From Rickettsiaceae bacterium (GTDB lineage: Bacteria; Pseudomonadota; Alphaproteobacteria; Rickettsiales; Rickettsiaceae): a DNA stretch of 17,721 bases. Shown here piece by piece: positions 6,769 to 13,790 of this stretch (position 1 is the first letter of the stretch; each line of letters starts with the position of its first letter). The notes under the pieces were generated by a model, which saw only the letters and a list, made by a program, of their open reading frames with translations, was not told the origin of the DNA and ran no database searches. The DNA is taken from contig JAOMYS010000008.1 in the NCBI GenBank assembly GCA_028372485.1, forward strand, positions 1 to 17,721, written 5' to 3'. Both the position numbers and the translations under genes were made by a program.

Positions 6769-7707
6769 CTAAATATTCTCTAAAAACTCTGACAGCTCAT
6801 CCATAGATGAAATTGAAGTTATAGTAAAATCATGTGGGGACTTTTTAGCAAGATTTGAGAGTACCTTCATTGAACCAATCTCAACTAGGTGCGTTATATC
6901 CATCTTTGCCATCTTATCCATAGTTTCACGCCATCTTACACTTCCACATATCTGTGATATAAGATTTTGTTTAATCTCTTTAGGATCTGATGTTATGTCT
7001 GCAGACACGTTAGCGATTACAGGAATAGATGGAGGTAACATGTCCACTTCATCCAAAGCATGCTTCATAGGCTCTTCTGCGGCTTTGATAAGGCTTGAGT
7101 GAAACGGTGCACTAACATTCAATTTTATAGCCTTGTAAGAGTTGTCTTTTAGGACCGGTATAATACGGTCGATATTATATTCATGACCACTAATTACTAT
7201 TTGACCTTCTACATTATCATTTGCTATTTCACACACGCCTTCTGTTACAATTTTATTCAATAATTTTTGCAAATCAGAAGAAGTAATGCCAATACAGGCA
7301 GCCATTGCGCCTTGCCCTCTAGGGGATGCGCCTTGCATAGATGTTGCCCTTACTTTAAGCAACTTAGTTGTATCTTCCAAGGTAAACACGCCAGAAGCAC
7401 AAAGAGCTGTATATTCGCCAAGAGAATGTCCCGCTACTACGCTACATAGCTCATCAATATCTTTGCCAGTTTTTTGCATCATGACTCGTAAGATAGCAAT
7501 GGATGTTGCCATTAAGGCAGGTTGAGTATTAGTAGTTTTAGAGAGCTCTTCTTTTTCGCCATTAAAAATAATATCACTCAGAGAATAACCGAGCGTATCA
7601 TCTACGCTTCGGAACACTTCTTTTGCAACGGCTTCTGAGTAGTAAAAATCTTTTCCCATACCCAGCGTTTGTGAACCTTGACCAGGGAATATAAATGCTC
7701 TATTCAT
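6769..7707 (-). CDS. fabD: Malonyl-CoA:ACP transacylase FabD
   Basis: FabD transfers malonyl from CoA to acyl carrier protein, providing the elongation unit of type II fatty acid synthesis. The 312-residue product has normal length and all key landmarks: FIFPGQGSQTLGMGKD at the start, the nucleophile elbow GHSLGEYTAL with catalytic Ser95, LLKVRATSMQ with Arg120 for the malonyl carboxylate, and SAPFHSSL with catalytic His203. The motif PVIANVSA and the C-terminal LVEIGSMKVLSNL are also typical. It converges with ccmE across a 37-bp gap and is divergent from the transglycosylase gene. No other fatty acid genes lie next to it, so it appears to be a single transcription unit. Confidence 0.97.
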   Translation of the reverse strand: MNRAFIFPGQGSQTLGMGKDFYYSEAVAKEVFRSVDDTLGYSLSDIIFNGEKEELSKTTNTQPALMATSIAILRVMMQKTGKDIDELCSVVAGHSLGEYTALCASGVFTLEDTTKLLKVRATSMQGASPRGQGAMAACIGITSSDLQKLLNKIVTEGVCEIANDNVEGQIVISGHEYNIDRIIPVLKDNSYKAIKLNVSAPFHSSLIKAAEEPMKHALDEVDMLPPSIPVIANVSADITSDPKEIKQNLISQICGSVRWRETMDKMAKMDITHLVEIGSMKVLSNLAKKSPHDFTITSISSMDELSEFLENI

Positions 7708-7758
7708 AATATGCTATGCTATATTCAAAAATAAATTAAATCATCGCTTTTAGAATAT

Positions 7759-10209
7759 ATGAGAATTCTCTCCTCACTGTCAATTATTTTGATGTTGCTA
7801 ATCTTCCAGTTTAGCGCAGTTGCTCAGACCAGTTCTTCAAAGATTTTTACGCTAATAAAACAAAAGAAATATGACCTGGCTCTAGAAATGAGCAATAGCA
7901 TTCAGCAAAAAATTGTATTATCTCATAAATATCTAGACCCAAAAGAAAGGAATAATTTTGCTGCAATGATCAAATTTTTGGAGCAAAATCCAAAATGGCC
8001 GCAGACAAATTTAATTCGCATACAGGCTGAAAATTCTATTAATGACTCCACGGACAATAAGGTAATTTTTAATTATTTTAAAAAGAATGAGCCAGTGACA
8101 TCTAACGGTTATAAATATTACGCTATTGCACCTAGCTCCCTTGCAAATAAGCCTGAGAATTTACAAGAAATCGTCAAGAAAGGTTGGTATAAAGGTAATA
8201 GCACAAAAACATATTATGATAAATTTAAGGGCTATCTAAACGAACAAGATCATATAAAAAAAATTGATAATCACTTGTGGAAAAAGGAAGTTAGTGCAGC
8301 AAAAAATATAATGCCCTTTGTAAACAAGAAGTATCAGGAATCTTTTAAAGCGCAAATCGCTTTTATACAAAAACATTCAGACGCAAAAAAACTCTTCAAG
8401 AAAATACAAAAACAATATTACACTCAAGGGCTAATTTACCGATATCTTGCTCATTGTAAAACAGAGCTTCCACCAATATCTGAAATTATAGAATTTCTAA
8501 AAATTGCTAAGCAGAAAAAGGATCATGCAGATAGATTCTGGGAAGTTCAGTCATATTTAGCGAGAGAGTTTATCGAAAAGAAGAGCTATACAAGCGCATA
8601 TAAACTTGTAAGTAGCTACTTTACTACAAATATAGGATTTAAAAGTGACGCAGAATTTTTATCTGGATGGCTTGCATTACGTTATCTTAAAAAGCCAAAA
8701 CTTGCACTGCAACATTTTGAAAACTTCAATCAAATAGTTAAAACTCCTATTAGTAAATCACGTGGGCTATATTGGCTAGCAAGAAGCTACGAGGCAAATA
8801 ATAACATGATAGAAGCAAAGAGGTTATATACTCTTGCATCGTCAAAATATCAATATAGCTTCTATGGTCAAATGGCAGCAATAGAGCTTGGCAAAAATAC
8901 AATCGCTCTTCCAGCAAGCGTAGATCTTTCAAAATATAAAAACTCCGCAGCAACATATTTAAAAACAAATGACATAGCACACGCAACTTTATTAATATCA
9001 AAATACAGTACAACTTGCTTAGGAGGTGCATATATCAGATCAATCATTGCGAGTGCAAATGACAGGGAAGAAGTGATCAATATCCTAGCACTCCTGAAGG
9101 ATAATCTAAACAGCGTACACTATCTATCTCATGCTGCAAAAAACGCTATGCAAAAGCATGTGTTTGCTAGGGATGCCGCTTATCCTGTGCCGTATAAGCT
9201 TACAGATACTTATGTCGAGAAACCCTTGATATACGGAGTAATAAAACAGGAATCAGTATTTGATCAAGCTGCAATAAGTAGTGCACATGCAAAAGGATTA
9301 ATGCAGTTAATAGATCAAACAGCATGCGAAACTGCAAAGCAAGTAAGAGTACGTTGCAGAATATCAAAACTGACTACTGACCCTACGTACAACATAAAGC
9401 TAGGCAGCAATCATTTGAAATACTTACTAGGGAAGTATGATGGGTCCTATATTTTGACAATTGCTGCGTATAATGCTGGCGCACATAATGTTGACAAATG
9501 GCTCAAAATTTACGGTGATCCAAGAAAAATGACAAATGTACGGAATGTACTTGACTGGCTTGAGCTTATACCGTTTTATGAGACTAGAAATTACGTACAA
9601 AGGGTATTGGAGAATATTCAAGTTTACAGAACAATTATAAACAAAAGTAACAAATTTAGCTTAAAGCAAGATATGCTAGGTATCGGTTTATCAAAAAATG
9701 AAAAGAAATTAATAATGAGTAAATTATCCTTAGGTGATGTTGCACCAGACTTTTCCTCTTCTATATCTGTGAGTAACAGCCACAAAAAAATCAAACTTTC
9801 AGAGCTTAAGGGCAAATTCGTTGTATTGTATTTCTATCCAAAAGATAGCACACCTGGATGCACTCTGGAATCAAAGGGATTTAATTCACTGCTGCCGGAA
9901 TTCAAAAAATTAGGAGCTGAAGTGATAGGCATCTCTAAAGACGATATCACTTCGCATGATCAGTTTAGTAAGAAGCATAAACTAGAGTTTGCGCTTGCAT
10001 CAGATGAAAATGGTAAGATATGCGAAAATTATGGCGTATGGGAAGAGCAGTCATTCTTAGGCAAAAAATATATGGGGATTACAAGAGCAACTTTTCTCAT
10101 AGGGAAAGATGGTAAAATCGTACATATTTGGCCGAATGTATCAGTAATAGGGCATGCAAGCGCAGTACTTGATAAATTAAAAGAAATTCAAAATGAAACT
10201 CACAAATAA
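7759..10209 (+). CDS. Exported lytic transglycosylase fused in frame to a Bcp/PrxQ peroxiredoxin
   Basis: One uninterrupted 816-codon ORF encodes two known proteins. Residues 1-652 are a soluble lytic murein transglycosylase (Slt70-like). It has a signal peptide (cleavage likely after SAVA), a helical superhelix domain to about residue 470, and a catalytic domain with GVIKQESVFDQAAIS (catalytic Glu498), GLMQLIDQTA and TIAAYNAGAHNV. Residues 653-816 are a peroxiredoxin of the Bcp/PrxQ type: LSLGDVAPDF, VVLYFYPKDSTPGCTLES with peroxidatic Cys701, then ITRATFLIGKDGKI. The resolving Cys five residues later in E. coli Bcp is Lys706 here. An in-frame ATG at 9715 sits exactly at the junction, so Bcp could also be made separately, though no strong ribosome site precedes it. 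The 3' end overlaps the aldolase gene by 17 bp. Confidence 0.9.
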   Translation: MRILSSLSIILMLLIFQFSAVAQTSSSKIFTLIKQKKYDLALEMSNSIQQKIVLSHKYLDPKERNNFAAMIKFLEQNPKWPQTNLIRIQAENSINDSTDNKVIFNYFKKNEPVTSNGYKYYAIAPSSLANKPENLQEIVKKGWYKGNSTKTYYDKFKGYLNEQDHIKKIDNHLWKKEVSAAKNIMPFVNKKYQESFKAQIAFIQKHSDAKKLFKKIQKQYYTQGLIYRYLAHCKTELPPISEIIEFLKIAKQKKDHADRFWEVQSYLAREFIEKKSYTSAYKLVSSYFTTNIGFKSDAEFLSGWLALRYLKKPKLALQHFENFNQIVKTPISKSRGLYWLARSYEANNNMIEAKRLYTLASSKYQYSFYGQMAAIELGKNTIALPASVDLSKYKNSAATYLKTNDIAHATLLISKYSTTCLGGAYIRSIIASANDREEVINILALLKDNLNSVHYLSHAAKNAMQKHVFARDAAYPVPYKLTDTYVEKPLIYGVIKQESVFDQAAISSAHAKGLMQLIDQTACETAKQVRVRCRISKLTTDPTYNIKLGSNHLKYLLGKYDGSYILTIAAYNAGAHNVDKWLKIYGDPRKMTNVRNVLDWLELIPFYETRNYVQRVLENIQVYRTIINKSNKFSLKQDMLGIGLSKNEKKLIMSKLSLGDVAPDFSSSISVSNSHKKIKLSELKGKFVVLYFYPKDSTPGCTLESKGFNSLLPEFKKLGAEVIGISKDDITSHDQFSKKHKLEFALASDENGKICENYGVWEEQSFLGKKYMGITRATFLIGKDGKIVHIWPNVSVIGHASAVLDKLKEIQNETHK

Positions 10210-11116
10210 AGTTAAGAAAATTTTATCGTACTACGAAAGTGATAATGCAGGAACTGTCACCAACCTGTCTAGAATATTGATGCATGGCTATCTTGGTGGC
10301 ACAGGAAAATTGGTGATTTTACCCGTAGATCAAGGGTTCGAGCATTGTCCTGCTAGGAGTTTTGCAAAAAATCCAGATAGCTACGACCCTGATTATCATT
10401 TTAAACTCGCAATAGATGCAAAACTGAGTGCTTATGCAGCCCCACTTGGAATGCTTGAATTATCTTCTACAAAATATGCTGGATGTATTCCAACGATCCT
10501 AAAACTCAATAGTAGTAACTCCCTTGCGCAAAAAGACTCTCCCGATCAAGCTATTACTGGTTCAGTGCGAGATGCACTCCGCCTTGGATGCTCCGCTATT
10601 GGTCTTACGATATATCCAGGTTCACCTAACTTCCTTAACATGATTGAAGAAGCAAGAGAGCTAATAAGCGAAGCTAAGTCTTATGGTCTTGCATCTGTGA
10701 TATGGTCTTACCCAAGAGGAGGTGAGCTTACTAAAGAAGGTGAAACTGCAATAGATGTATGTGCTTATGCTGCGCATATGGCTGCTCTGATCGGTGCACA
10801 TATCATCAAGGTAAAACCTCCAACAAACCATCTTGGGAATAAAGATTCAAAATTAGTATATGAAGAGCAGAAAATTGATATTTCTACGTTAAGCGCAAGA
10901 GTAAATCATGTAATGCAGAGCAGCTTTAATGGAAAAAGAATAGTTGTTTTTTCTGGCGGGGCTGCAAAATCTACAAGCAATATTCTAGCTGAAGTGAAGG
11001 AAATAGCTTTAGGTGGAGCAAATGGTTCTATCATAGGACGCAACAGCTTCCAAAGACCTTATAAAGAATCCTTGGAATTGCTACGTAATATTTGTGAAAT
11101 ATATAAGCAATCCTGA
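10193..11116 (+). CDS. Class I fructose-bisphosphate aldolase (DhnA/FbaB type)
   Basis: This enzyme interconverts fructose-1,6-bisphosphate with dihydroxyacetone phosphate and glyceraldehyde-3-phosphate through a Schiff base. The 307-residue product shows the DhnA-type TIM barrel: LVILPVDQGFEHCPARSF near residues 40-58, LGCSAIGLTIYPGSP at about 131-145, IWSYPRGGE at 170-178, and GAHIIKVKPP with the likely Schiff-base lysine at 206 or 208. The phosphate-binding end contains VVFSGGAAKS and GANGSIIGRNSFQRP. The start overlaps the upstream transglycosylase-peroxiredoxin ORF by 17 bp. With the following phosphohexomutase gene it suggests gluconeogenic synthesis of hexose phosphates, a pattern described in some Rickettsiales without full glycolysis; that pathway reading is inference. 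Confidence 0.94.
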   Translation: MKLTNKVKKILSYYESDNAGTVTNLSRILMHGYLGGTGKLVILPVDQGFEHCPARSFAKNPDSYDPDYHFKLAIDAKLSAYAAPLGMLELSSTKYAGCIPTILKLNSSNSLAQKDSPDQAITGSVRDALRLGCSAIGLTIYPGSPNFLNMIEEARELISEAKSYGLASVIWSYPRGGELTKEGETAIDVCAYAAHMAALIGAHIIKVKPPTNHLGNKDSKLVYEEQKIDISTLSARVNHVMQSSFNGKRIVVFSGGAAKSTSNILAEVKEIALGGANGSIIGRNSFQRPYKESLELLRNICEIYKQS

Positions 11117-11149
11117 ATTATCAATTTAAAAAAATAAAGAATAAGTTTT

Positions 11150-12535
11150 ATGGCACAGAAAACTTCGTTAGCATGTTTCAAGTCATATGACATCAGAGGC
11201 AAAGTACCGGAAGAACTAGATGAAGAGTTAGCTTATCAAATTGGACATGCTTATGCTCATGTCATAAAGCCATCTTCTGTAATAATAGGTCATGATGTAC
11301 GGCTTGAAAGTATCCCACTTGCAAGACAACTTGAAAAAGGCTTGCTTGAGTGCGGTGTAGACGTGGTAAATATAGGATTATGCGGAACAGAAGAAGTTTA
11401 TTTTCATGTATTTGATAAGGAAAATGAAGGAGTAGGAGGCGGGATAATGGTCACTGCCAGCCATAATCCGAAGGGCTATAACGGTATGAAAATGGTAAAG
11501 GTCGGAAGCAGACCTATGTCATGGGATGATGATTTAAAGAAAATACATGATTATATTGTAGAAAATAGAAATGATCCCAGCCCTTATATACAACAACACT
11601 TTGGTGAAAAAAAAGTCATCAAAAATAAATCAGAATATACCTCACACTTAGCATCATATGTTGATACAAAAAAACTTAAACCCCTTAAAATAGTTGTTAA
11701 TGGAGGGAATAGCCCAGCATGTCTTGTAATAAAATTGCTTGAAGAGATTTTGCCGTTTGAGTTTATTTATATGAACGAAGAGCCTGATGGGCATTTTCCA
11801 AATGGAGTGCCGAATCCTATGATAGTAGAAAATCGTGTTACAACATCACAAAAGGTAATAGAATCTAAAGCAGATTTTGGCGTAGCATGGGATGGAGATT
11901 TTGATCGTTGTTTTTTGTTTGATCAGCATGGAAAATTCATAGAAGGATATTATATAGTCGGTCTACTTGCCAAGGCTTTTCTAGAAAAAAATCAGGGAGG
12001 AAGGGTAATACACGACCCGAGGTTAATTTGGAACAGTATTGATATAATAGAATCCTTGGGGGGAAAAGCTGTTCAGAGCAAATCAGGTCATAGCTTTATA
12101 AAAGAGAAGATGCGTCTTGAGGAAGCAATTTATGGAGGCGAAATGAGCGCACATCATTACTTCAAAGATTTTGCTTATTGTGATAGCGGTATGATACCTT
12201 GGCTCTTAGTAACGGAATTGCTTAGTACATCTGGCGCAGAACTCTCTGAACTCGTAGATAACATGATAAAAAAGTACCCATGCAGTGGAGAGATTAACTA
12301 CAAAGTAGATGATGCAGATAAAACTATCAGCAAGGTTGAAGAATATTTCAAGGGCCAAGGGGGAAATTTTGACTATACCGATGGAGTAAGCGTTGAGTTT
12401 CCAAAATGGAGGTTTAATATAAGAAAGTCAAATACGGAGCCATTAATTCGGTTAAACTTAGAAACTAGAAGCGAAGAAATTTCTATAGCAGAAAAAGTTT
12501 CTGAAATTAAAGAAATTATAGGATTGTATCATTGA
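11150..12535 (+). CDS. Phosphomannomutase/phosphoglucomutase
   Basis: This is an alpha-D-phosphohexomutase that moves phosphate between C6 and C1 of mannose or glucose, supplying precursors for sugar nucleotides and surface polysaccharide. The 461-residue product has the four family blocks: the N-terminal CFKSYDIRGKVPEEL, the active-site loop MVTASHNPKGYNGMK with the phosphoserine near Ser104, the metal-binding loop WDGDFDRCF near 248-253, the sugar-specificity loop GEMSAHHYF near 329-337, and the phosphate-binding loop RKSNTEPLIRLN near 424-436. The GEMSAHH loop is typical of dual-specificity PMM/PGM enzymes (ManB/AlgC). It lies 33 bp after the aldolase gene and ends just before the palindromic repeat. 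Confidence 0.95.
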   Translation: MAQKTSLACFKSYDIRGKVPEELDEELAYQIGHAYAHVIKPSSVIIGHDVRLESIPLARQLEKGLLECGVDVVNIGLCGTEEVYFHVFDKENEGVGGGIMVTASHNPKGYNGMKMVKVGSRPMSWDDDLKKIHDYIVENRNDPSPYIQQHFGEKKVIKNKSEYTSHLASYVDTKKLKPLKIVVNGGNSPACLVIKLLEEILPFEFIYMNEEPDGHFPNGVPNPMIVENRVTTSQKVIESKADFGVAWDGDFDRCFLFDQHGKFIEGYYIVGLLAKAFLEKNQGGRVIHDPRLIWNSIDIIESLGGKAVQSKSGHSFIKEKMRLEEAIYGGEMSAHHYFKDFAYCDSGMIPWLLVTELLSTSGAELSELVDNMIKKYPCSGEINYKVDDADKTISKVEEYFKGQGGNFDYTDGVSVEFPKWRFNIRKSNTEPLIRLNLETRSEEISIAEKVSEIKEIIGLYH

Positions 12536-12541
12536 ACGGGA

Positions 12542-12769
12542 ATGGCATTGCCTGCACGACTCTAGAAAATCTAGAAAGTTTCCAGATTCCCCTTGTCTTT
12601 CCGCATGCGACCACTTCGCTCTATTGTCATTCCGTAAGCGACCTCTTAAGGGAGCTATACGGAATCTCATATCATAGAGCAAGACTTTATGTCTTAGAGA
12701 TCTCGTATAATTCGCAAAACGCTCATTTACGAGATGACAGGCTGAGGGTTTTCTAGACTCAATAGCCAT
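12542..12769. repeat. Composite palindromic intergenic repeat element (about 228 bp)
   Basis: The gap between convergent pmm and mrp is almost wholly occupied by nested inverted repeats. The outer ends are ATGGCATTG (12542-12550) against CAATAGCCAT (12760-12769, one bulged base), then TCTAGAAAA (12561-12569) against TTTTCTAGA (12749-12757). Inside, TGTCAT (12625-12630) pairs with ATGACA (12734-12739). Three smaller hairpins follow: ATTCCGTA/TACGGAAT around CTTAAG (12629-12665), AAGAC/GTCTT (12681-12695) and ATCTCGTA/TACGAGAT (12700-12735). The GC content looks higher than in the flanks. TGTCATTCC-type palindromes are common dispersed repeats in rickettsial genomes; identity with any named family is not checked. 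Overlapping ORFs on both strands across it are a by-product of the palindrome. Confidence 0.85.
12593..12643. repeat. Tandem-like direct repeat of a TTGTC-TTCCG-GCGACC unit
   Basis: Two 20-bp copies lie within the composite repeat, at 12593-12612 (TTGTCTTTCCGCATGCGACC) and 12624-12643 (TTGTCATTCCGTAAGCGACC). They differ at 3 of 20 positions and are separated by 11 bp. This suggests the element grew by partial duplication or by nested insertion of similar units. Confidence 0.75.
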
Positions 12770-12779
12770 GCGAACAACA

Positions 12780-13790
12780 CTACGGAAGTGGAAATGTAAC
12801 AACATCAAAATAATCTTTCAATGATTTTCCAGTATCGCAATCGGATGATAATTTGGAGTTAATAGGAATTTGAGCGAGTAAGGGGATGTTATGTTCTTTT
12901 GCTATTTCTTTCCCACTATTTCCAGAAAATATATTTATCTTCTCCCCCATAGTACTGTCAAAATAATAGCTCATATTCTCTATTATTCCACATATTGGCA
13001 CATCAAATTTTTTGTATAAATCAATGGCACGATTTACATCAAGCTCTGATATCTGTTGAGGTGTTGTAACCATCAGAACTTTATCTATAAAATAACTTTC
13101 TAATAAACTTAAATGTATATCACCAGTTCCTGGTGGTGTGTCTATTATCAGATAATCAAGTTTTCCCCATTTAGTAAGCAACATCAGTTGGTAAAGAGCT
13201 TTAGTGACCATAGGTCCTCGCCAGCTAATAGAAGCAGATGGCTTGGCAAGAAATGCTATTGAATTAACAAGTACATCATGATTTCTCAAGGGAATCATTT
13301 TCTTCTCTTCTAATTCTGGCTTGCCTTCTAGGTTAAATATATGTGGAATAGAAGGACCATATATATCAGCATCAATTATCCCAACTTTTTTACTTTGAGA
13401 TGCTAATTTTTGGGCAAGTAGTGCAGATATTGTTGACTTCCCTACCCCGCCTTTACCAGAAGCAATAAGTATAACTTCTTCTACCCCATAAATATGAATT
13501 CTTGGCTTTTGGGGCTGAGAAGTTGTTTTAGGTGAAGAGGAGCTATGAGGGCGATTACTCGTTAGCACAATGGAAACATTTTTAATATTTTCTATTTTTG
13601 TAATCTGCCTAATGGCTTCGAGTCTTATAGGTTCAATCTCTGACAATTCTATACCCGTTATATCGACGGAAAATCCAACATTATTACCACTAATTTTAAT
13701 AATAGAAGCTCTATCCTTCATAGAAGAATCATCTGAAAAAACCAAATTAGCAATTATATGATTTATTTTATTCGGAGGTGAATTTGTCAT
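12780..13790 (-). CDS. mrp: Mrp/ApbC-family P-loop ATPase, Fe-S cluster carrier
   Basis: Mrp/ApbC/NBP35-family proteins are dimeric ATPases that deliver Fe-S clusters to target enzymes. The 336-residue product has an N-terminal DUF59/MIP18-like domain (about residues 1-80), a serine/proline-rich linker (about 81-97), and the ATPase domain with the deviant Walker A SGKGGVGKST (111-120), VGIIDADIYGPSIPHIF, WRGPMVTKALYQLM, and DYLIIDTPPGTGDIHLS (Walker B and switch). The cluster-binding CxxC that follows ENMSYF in E. coli Mrp is absent: here it reads ENMSYYFDSTMGEKINIFSG. To my knowledge many alphaproteobacterial homologues also lack it. It is divergent from hflK, with overlapping start codons (CATG at 13788-13791). 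mrp next to hflKC recurs in Rickettsiales. Confidence 0.94.
   Translation of the reverse strand: MTNSPPNKINHIIANLVFSDDSSMKDRASIIKISGNNVGFSVDITGIELSEIEPIRLEAIRQITKIENIKNVSIVLTSNRPHSSSSPKTTSQPQKPRIHIYGVEEVILIASGKGGVGKSTISALLAQKLASQSKKVGIIDADIYGPSIPHIFNLEGKPELEEKKMIPLRNHDVLVNSIAFLAKPSASISWRGPMVTKALYQLMLLTKWGKLDYLIIDTPPGTGDIHLSLLESYFIDKVLMVTTPQQISELDVNRAIDLYKKFDVPICGIIENMSYYFDSTMGEKINIFSGNSGKEIAKEHNIPLLAQIPINSKLSSDCDTGKSLKDYFDVVTFPLP
13774..13780 (+). promoter_or_regulatory. Strong Shine-Dalgarno GGAGGTG for hflK
   Basis: GGAGGTG is a near-perfect anti-16S match placed 8 nt before the ATG at 13789, and it decides the hflK start in favour of 13789 over the internal ATG at 13864, which has no ribosome site. 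It lies antisense inside the first codons of mrp. Confidence 0.65.

Noticed and set aside
7710..7724. ATGCT ATGCT AT short tandem in the fabD-slt divergent gap
   Set aside because: Two copies of a 5-bp unit in AT-rich DNA are expected by chance and show no further structure.
7751..7758. TAGAAT as a -10 box for the transglycosylase gene
   Set aside because: It lies only 2 bp before the ATG, which would need a leaderless transcript, and no -35 is evident.
8750..9080. Overlapping minus-strand ORFs inside the transglycosylase gene
   Set aside because: They are antisense shadows of a well-supported domain-encoding gene with no independent support.
12458..12808. Open reading frames on both strands across the pmm-mrp gap (116 codons minus, 74 codons plus)
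   Set aside because: They overlap the 3' end of pmm and consist mostly of the palindromic repeat; the arginine/serine-rich products resemble no domain and are by-products of the inverted repeat.
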